Source: Thiomonas sp. | GTDB taxonomy: Bacteria; Pseudomonadota; Gammaproteobacteria; Burkholderiales; Burkholderiaceae_C | Length of the DNA: 7,509 nt | Assembly: GCA_027451915.1 (NCBI GenBank) | Contig: DAIDHU010000227.1 | Span: forward strand, 1-7,509 | Reading direction: 5' to 3' | In this document: positions 5,399 through 7,509 of the stretch, piece by piece | Numbering within the stretch: the first letter of the stretch is position 1 | How the letters are laid out: each line of letters opens with the position of its first letter | The notes under the pieces: model-generated | The model's input: only the letters and a program-made list of their open reading frames with translations | The model's database searches: none | Told to the model about the DNA's origin: nothing | Made by a program: the position numbers and the translations under genes

Positions 5399-5845
5399 AT
5401 GATTGCAACCATGCTGAAGACGCCGGCGAGCTGGTTCGCCGATCTCGACCGCCTGCAGCGCGAACTCGACCAGGACTTCGGCGCCCTCGGACTGCCCGTG
5501 AGCATCCGTGCCGTGGGCGGCGCCAGCTTTCCCGCCATCAATGTCGGCTCGACGCCGCAAGCGGTGGAAATCTACGCCTTCGCCCCCGGCATCGACGCCT
5601 CCCAGCTCGAGGTCACGGTGGACCACAACCTGCTGACCATCGCCGGCAAGCGCGAACTGCCCGCCGCGCCCAAGGGCCAGGTCAGCTACGCCGAGGAGCG
5701 CTTCAGCGGCGGCTTCCGGCGCGTGATTTCCCTGCCCGAGGACATCGACCCCTCGAGGATCGAGGCCCGCTACACCGACGGCGTGCTGCGGGTGAACATC
5801 GCGCGGCGCGAGGCCGTGCAGCCGCGGCGCATCGCGGTGAACTGA
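5399..5845 (+). CDS. Small heat-shock protein, Hsp20/alpha-crystallin family (first of pair)
   Basis: A 148-aa ATP-independent holdase that binds unfolding proteins and hands them to DnaK/DnaJ and ClpB (known for the family). The N-terminal arm (MLKTPASWFADLDRLQRELDQDFG) is amphipathic. The alpha-crystallin domain spans about 44-138, with VEIYAFAPGIDASQLEVTV, SYAEERFSGGFRRVISLPEDID (96-117), and the hallmark A-x(3)-GVL motif ARYTDGVLRV (123-132). The C-terminus ends PRRIAVN, where I-A-V is the I/V-x-I/V tail motif that docks neighbouring subunits in oligomers. A strong ribosome binding site fixes the ATG. The second hsp20 follows after 29 bp, so the two are likely one operon, and a candidate sigma-32 promoter lies upstream. 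Pairing of two different small Hsps recalls ibpA-ibpB, but these two are not close to IbpA, so no symbol is given. Confidence 0.95.
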   Translation: MIATMLKTPASWFADLDRLQRELDQDFGALGLPVSIRAVGGASFPAINVGSTPQAVEIYAFAPGIDASQLEVTVDHNLLTIAGKRELPAAPKGQVSYAEERFSGGFRRVISLPEDIDPSRIEARYTDGVLRVNIARREAVQPRRIAVN

Positions 5846-5861
5846 AGCCCCCAGGGATCGC

Positions 5862-5867
5862 AAGGAG
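5862..5867 (+). promoter_or_regulatory. Strong Shine-Dalgarno AAGGAG of the second hsp20
   Basis: AAGGAG is 7 bases before the ATG at 5875, in the 29-bp gap between the two small heat-shock genes. The surrounding CAAGGAG is the same as at the first gene, consistent with matched high translation of both. Confidence 0.85.
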
Positions 5868-5874
5868 TCCGATC

Positions 5875-6294
5875 ATGAACACCACGAACACCCAGATCAC
5901 CCCTTCCCCCACCGCGGCCCGTGGCGCCGAGCCCGCCAGCGTGAAGCCGGGTGCGCGCGAGGCCCTGACCCAGGCCCCGCGCGTGGACATTTTCGAGGAT
6001 GCCGACGGCATCACCCTGCGCGCCGACATGCCGGGGGTGCCGCGCGACCAACTCCAGGTGCAGGTCGATGGCGACACGCTGACCCTGCGCGGAGCGCTGC
6101 AGATCGAGTTGCCCCAGGGCATGCAGCCCTTCTACGCCGAGTTGCGCAGCGGGGCCTGGGAGCGCAGTTTCACGCTGTCGCGCGAGCTCGACTCCGCGGC
6201 CATCCAGGCCAGCATGAAGGACGGCGTGCTCGAGTTGCGCATTCCCAAGGCCGAGCACGCGAAGCCGCGGCGCGTCGAGGTCCGGCTGAACTGA
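5875..6294 (+). CDS. Small heat-shock protein, Hsp20/alpha-crystallin family (second of pair)
   Basis: A 139-aa small heat-shock chaperone. Residues 1-34 form a Ser/Thr/Ala/Pro-rich arm that looks disordered and is unlike the amphipathic arm of the upstream protein. The alpha-crystallin domain covers about 35-125: PRVDIFEDADGITLRADMPGVPRDQLQVQVDGDTL at its start, YAELRSGAWERSFTL (87-101), and the hallmark ASMKDGVLELRIPK (112-125). The tail VEV (134-136) fits the I/V-x-I/V docking motif. The two proteins have clearly different sequences, so this is an old duplication or two recruited paralogues, probably forming mixed or complementary oligomers as paired bacterial sHsps often do (inference). 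Translation is supported by AAGGAG. It likely shares the promoter upstream of the first gene. No clear terminator follows; the next gene starts about 57 bp on. Confidence 0.95.
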   Translation: MNTTNTQITPSPTAARGAEPASVKPGAREALTQAPRVDIFEDADGITLRADMPGVPRDQLQVQVDGDTLTLRGALQIELPQGMQPFYAELRSGAWERSFTLSRELDSAAIQASMKDGVLELRIPKAEHAKPRRVEVRLN

Positions 6295-6351
6295 GACGCC
6301 GGCGGGGCGCACGCGCAGGGCACAATGCGGGCCTTGCCAACGCCCCCACCC

Positions 6352-7509
6352 ATGCCCTGCCCTGCCCGCCGCCGCCCCTGTGCCCCAGCGAGCGGCGGCG
6401 CGCCGCCGCGCCCGGCCCCTCTGGCGCGCGTGGCGTCGGGCCTGGACTTCGGCACCAGCGGGGCACGCCTGTGCGTGATCGACCGGCGCGAGCGCTGCCT
6501 GTTCGCCTCCGCCCTTCGCTACGCGCACGCGCGCCAGCAAGGCTGCCGGGACTGGGAACAGGCCCTGTTCGAGCTGCTGGGCACGATGCCCGCGGACCTG
6601 CGCGCCCGTGTCGACGCCCTGTCGCTTTGCGCCACCTCGGGCAGCGTGCTGTGGGCCGGGCGCGACCTGCGCCCCCGGGGCCCCGTGCTGATGTATGACC
6701 AGCACCGGGACGCGGACTTCCCGGCCGGCCACCCCGGCCCGCTGGACGGACTGGCCCGGCTGGCCTGGCTGTGGAACCAGCAGGGCGGCCCTGACGCCCT
6801 GCACGACGCGCTCGCCCTGCACCAGGCCGACTGGCTGTTTGCCCGCCTGCGCGCGGGCGGTCTGGCCCAAGGCGGCATCAGCGACTGGCACAACGCGCTC
6901 AAGAGCGGCGCGGACCCCGCGCGCTGCGCCTGGGGCGAGGTGGCGTCGGCCCAGGCCTTCGCGCCGCGCCTGCCGCGCATCGTGGCCCCGGGCAGCCGGC
7001 TGGGCCGCGTGGACCCCTTGCTGGCCCGCCGCCTGGGCCTGCCCCCGGGCCTGCGCCTGGTGGCAGGCACCACCGATGCCAACGCCGCCTTCCTGGCCAG
7101 CGGGGCCGACCGCCCGGGCCTGGGCCTGAGCAGCCTGGGCAGCACCCTGGCCCTGAAGCTGCTCTCGCCGCGCCGCATCGACGCACCCCGTCATGGCGTG
7201 TACAGCCATCGCTTCGGTGCCTTGTGGCTGGTCTCGGGTGCCAGCCGTGCCGGTGGCGCCGTATTGCGCAGGATGTTCGACGACGCGCGCCTGCGCGAAC
7301 TCAGCGCGCGCATCGACCCCGAACACGACAGCCCCCTGGATCTGCTGCCGCTGCCCGGAGTGGGCGAACGATTTCCCCGCGCGGACCCCGCCATGCTCCC
7401 CCGGCTCGAGCCACGCCCTGCCGACGACGTGCAATACCTGCACGGCCTGCTGCAGGGCCTGGCCCGCATCGAGGCCGCCGGCTACGCCTGCCTGGCCCAG
7501 CTGGGCGCG
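6352..7509 (+). CDS. FGGY-family carbohydrate kinase, D-ribulokinase type (partial, 3' end missing)
   Basis: 386 residues of an ATP-dependent sugar kinase, cut by the right edge. It matches the Synechococcus D-ribulose kinase SePSK and plant XK-1 group as I recall them: GLDFGTSGAR (30-39, phosphate-binding, D32), TSGSVL (95-100), YDQH (115-118), ADWLF, SDWHNALK (177-184), AGTTD (238-242) with D242 as the catalytic base, SLGSTLALKLLS (from 261), GVYSH (282-286), GERFPRADP (338-346) and LEPRP. Family length is about 426 aa, so roughly 60 residues with the adenine-side GGG motif lie outside the window. The likely reaction is phosphorylation of D-ribulose or a related ketopentose. The start is uncertain: ATG at 6352 gives a Pro/Arg/Ala-rich 27-residue lead; ATG at 6325 and GTG at 6430 (VASGLDFG, closest to relatives) are alternatives. 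None has a ribosome binding site; CACAAT at 6321-6326 may be a -10. The substrate is inferred from resemblance. Confidence 0.92.
   Translation, partial: MPCPARRRPCAPASGGAPPRPAPLARVASGLDFGTSGARLCVIDRRERCLFASALRYAHARQQGCRDWEQALFELLGTMPADLRARVDALSLCATSGSVLWAGRDLRPRGPVLMYDQHRDADFPAGHPGPLDGLARLAWLWNQQGGPDALHDALALHQADWLFARLRAGGLAQGGISDWHNALKSGADPARCAWGEVASAQAFAPRLPRIVAPGSRLGRVDPLLARRLGLPPGLRLVAGTTDANAAFLASGADRPGLGLSSLGSTLALKLLSPRRIDAPRHGVYSHRFGALWLVSGASRAGGAVLRRMFDDARLRELSARIDPEHDSPLDLLPLPGVGERFPRADPAMLPRLEPRPADDVQYLHGLLQGLARIEAAGYACLAQLGA

Noticed and set aside
5770..7443. Minus-strand open frame of 557 codons opposite hsp20 and the sugar kinase
   Set aside because: Gln/Gly/Ala/Arg-rich shadow of two well-supported plus-strand genes; no recognisable domain.
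1..7509. CRISPR arrays, tRNA/rRNA genes, insertion sequences, prophage or defence genes
   Set aside because: No regularly spaced repeats, cloverleaf-like segments, transposase or integrase motifs were seen; nearly all sequence is explained by conserved housekeeping-type genes.

Overview
The window is GC-rich (clearly above 65% by eye), densely coded chromosomal DNA. The proteins look proteobacterial, most like Burkholderiales (Betaproteobacteria): the YbaK type beginning TETPATAWLR, a BenE/SutR pair, a proline-rich exported small protein, and a D-ribulokinase-type FGGY kinase. This lineage call is an inference from family resemblance; no rRNA or other marker is present. There are no tRNA or rRNA genes, insertion sequences, phage genes or CRISPR arrays, and no compositional break that would suggest an island.

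Left part (1-2470): a DnaJ/CbpA-type co-chaperone (minus strand, cut by the left edge) lies downstream of a SutR-like XRE-cupin regulator (minus strand). The regulator is divergent from a BenE-family membrane transporter (plus strand). The shared regulator/transporter region carries two near-identical 14-bp sites built on an imperfect CGTTATAACG palindrome, the best candidate operators here. E. coli has the equivalent pair sutR(ydcN)-ydcO.

Middle part (2489-5306): a 100-aa exported Pro/Val/Tyr-rich protein (minus) converges on the transporter; a perfect 9-bp hairpin at the junction may end transcription. Upstream of it is an alpha/beta-hydrolase of the haloacetate/fluoroacetate dehalogenase family (minus) with a complete apparent catalytic set. 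It is divergent from ybaK (Cys-tRNA(Pro) deacylase), which is followed after 14 bp by fdhD, the sulfurtransferase that activates formate dehydrogenase. No formate dehydrogenase subunit is visible.

Right part (5300-7509): two adjacent small heat-shock proteins (Hsp20/alpha-crystallin), each with a strong AAGGAG ribosome binding site, form an apparent two-gene unit. A sequence matching the sigma-32 -35 element lies across the fdhD stop codon and probably helps drive them. The window ends inside a D-ribulokinase/FGGY sugar kinase lacking roughly its last 60 residues.

The genes form several small unrelated units: stress chaperones (cbpA-like, hsp20 pair), a regulated transporter, tRNA proofreading, formate dehydrogenase maturation, a hydrolase and a sugar kinase. 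I found no convincing undescribed multi-gene system. The items most worth a second look are the twin operator, the dehalogenase-like enzyme and the heat-shock promoter overlapping fdhD.
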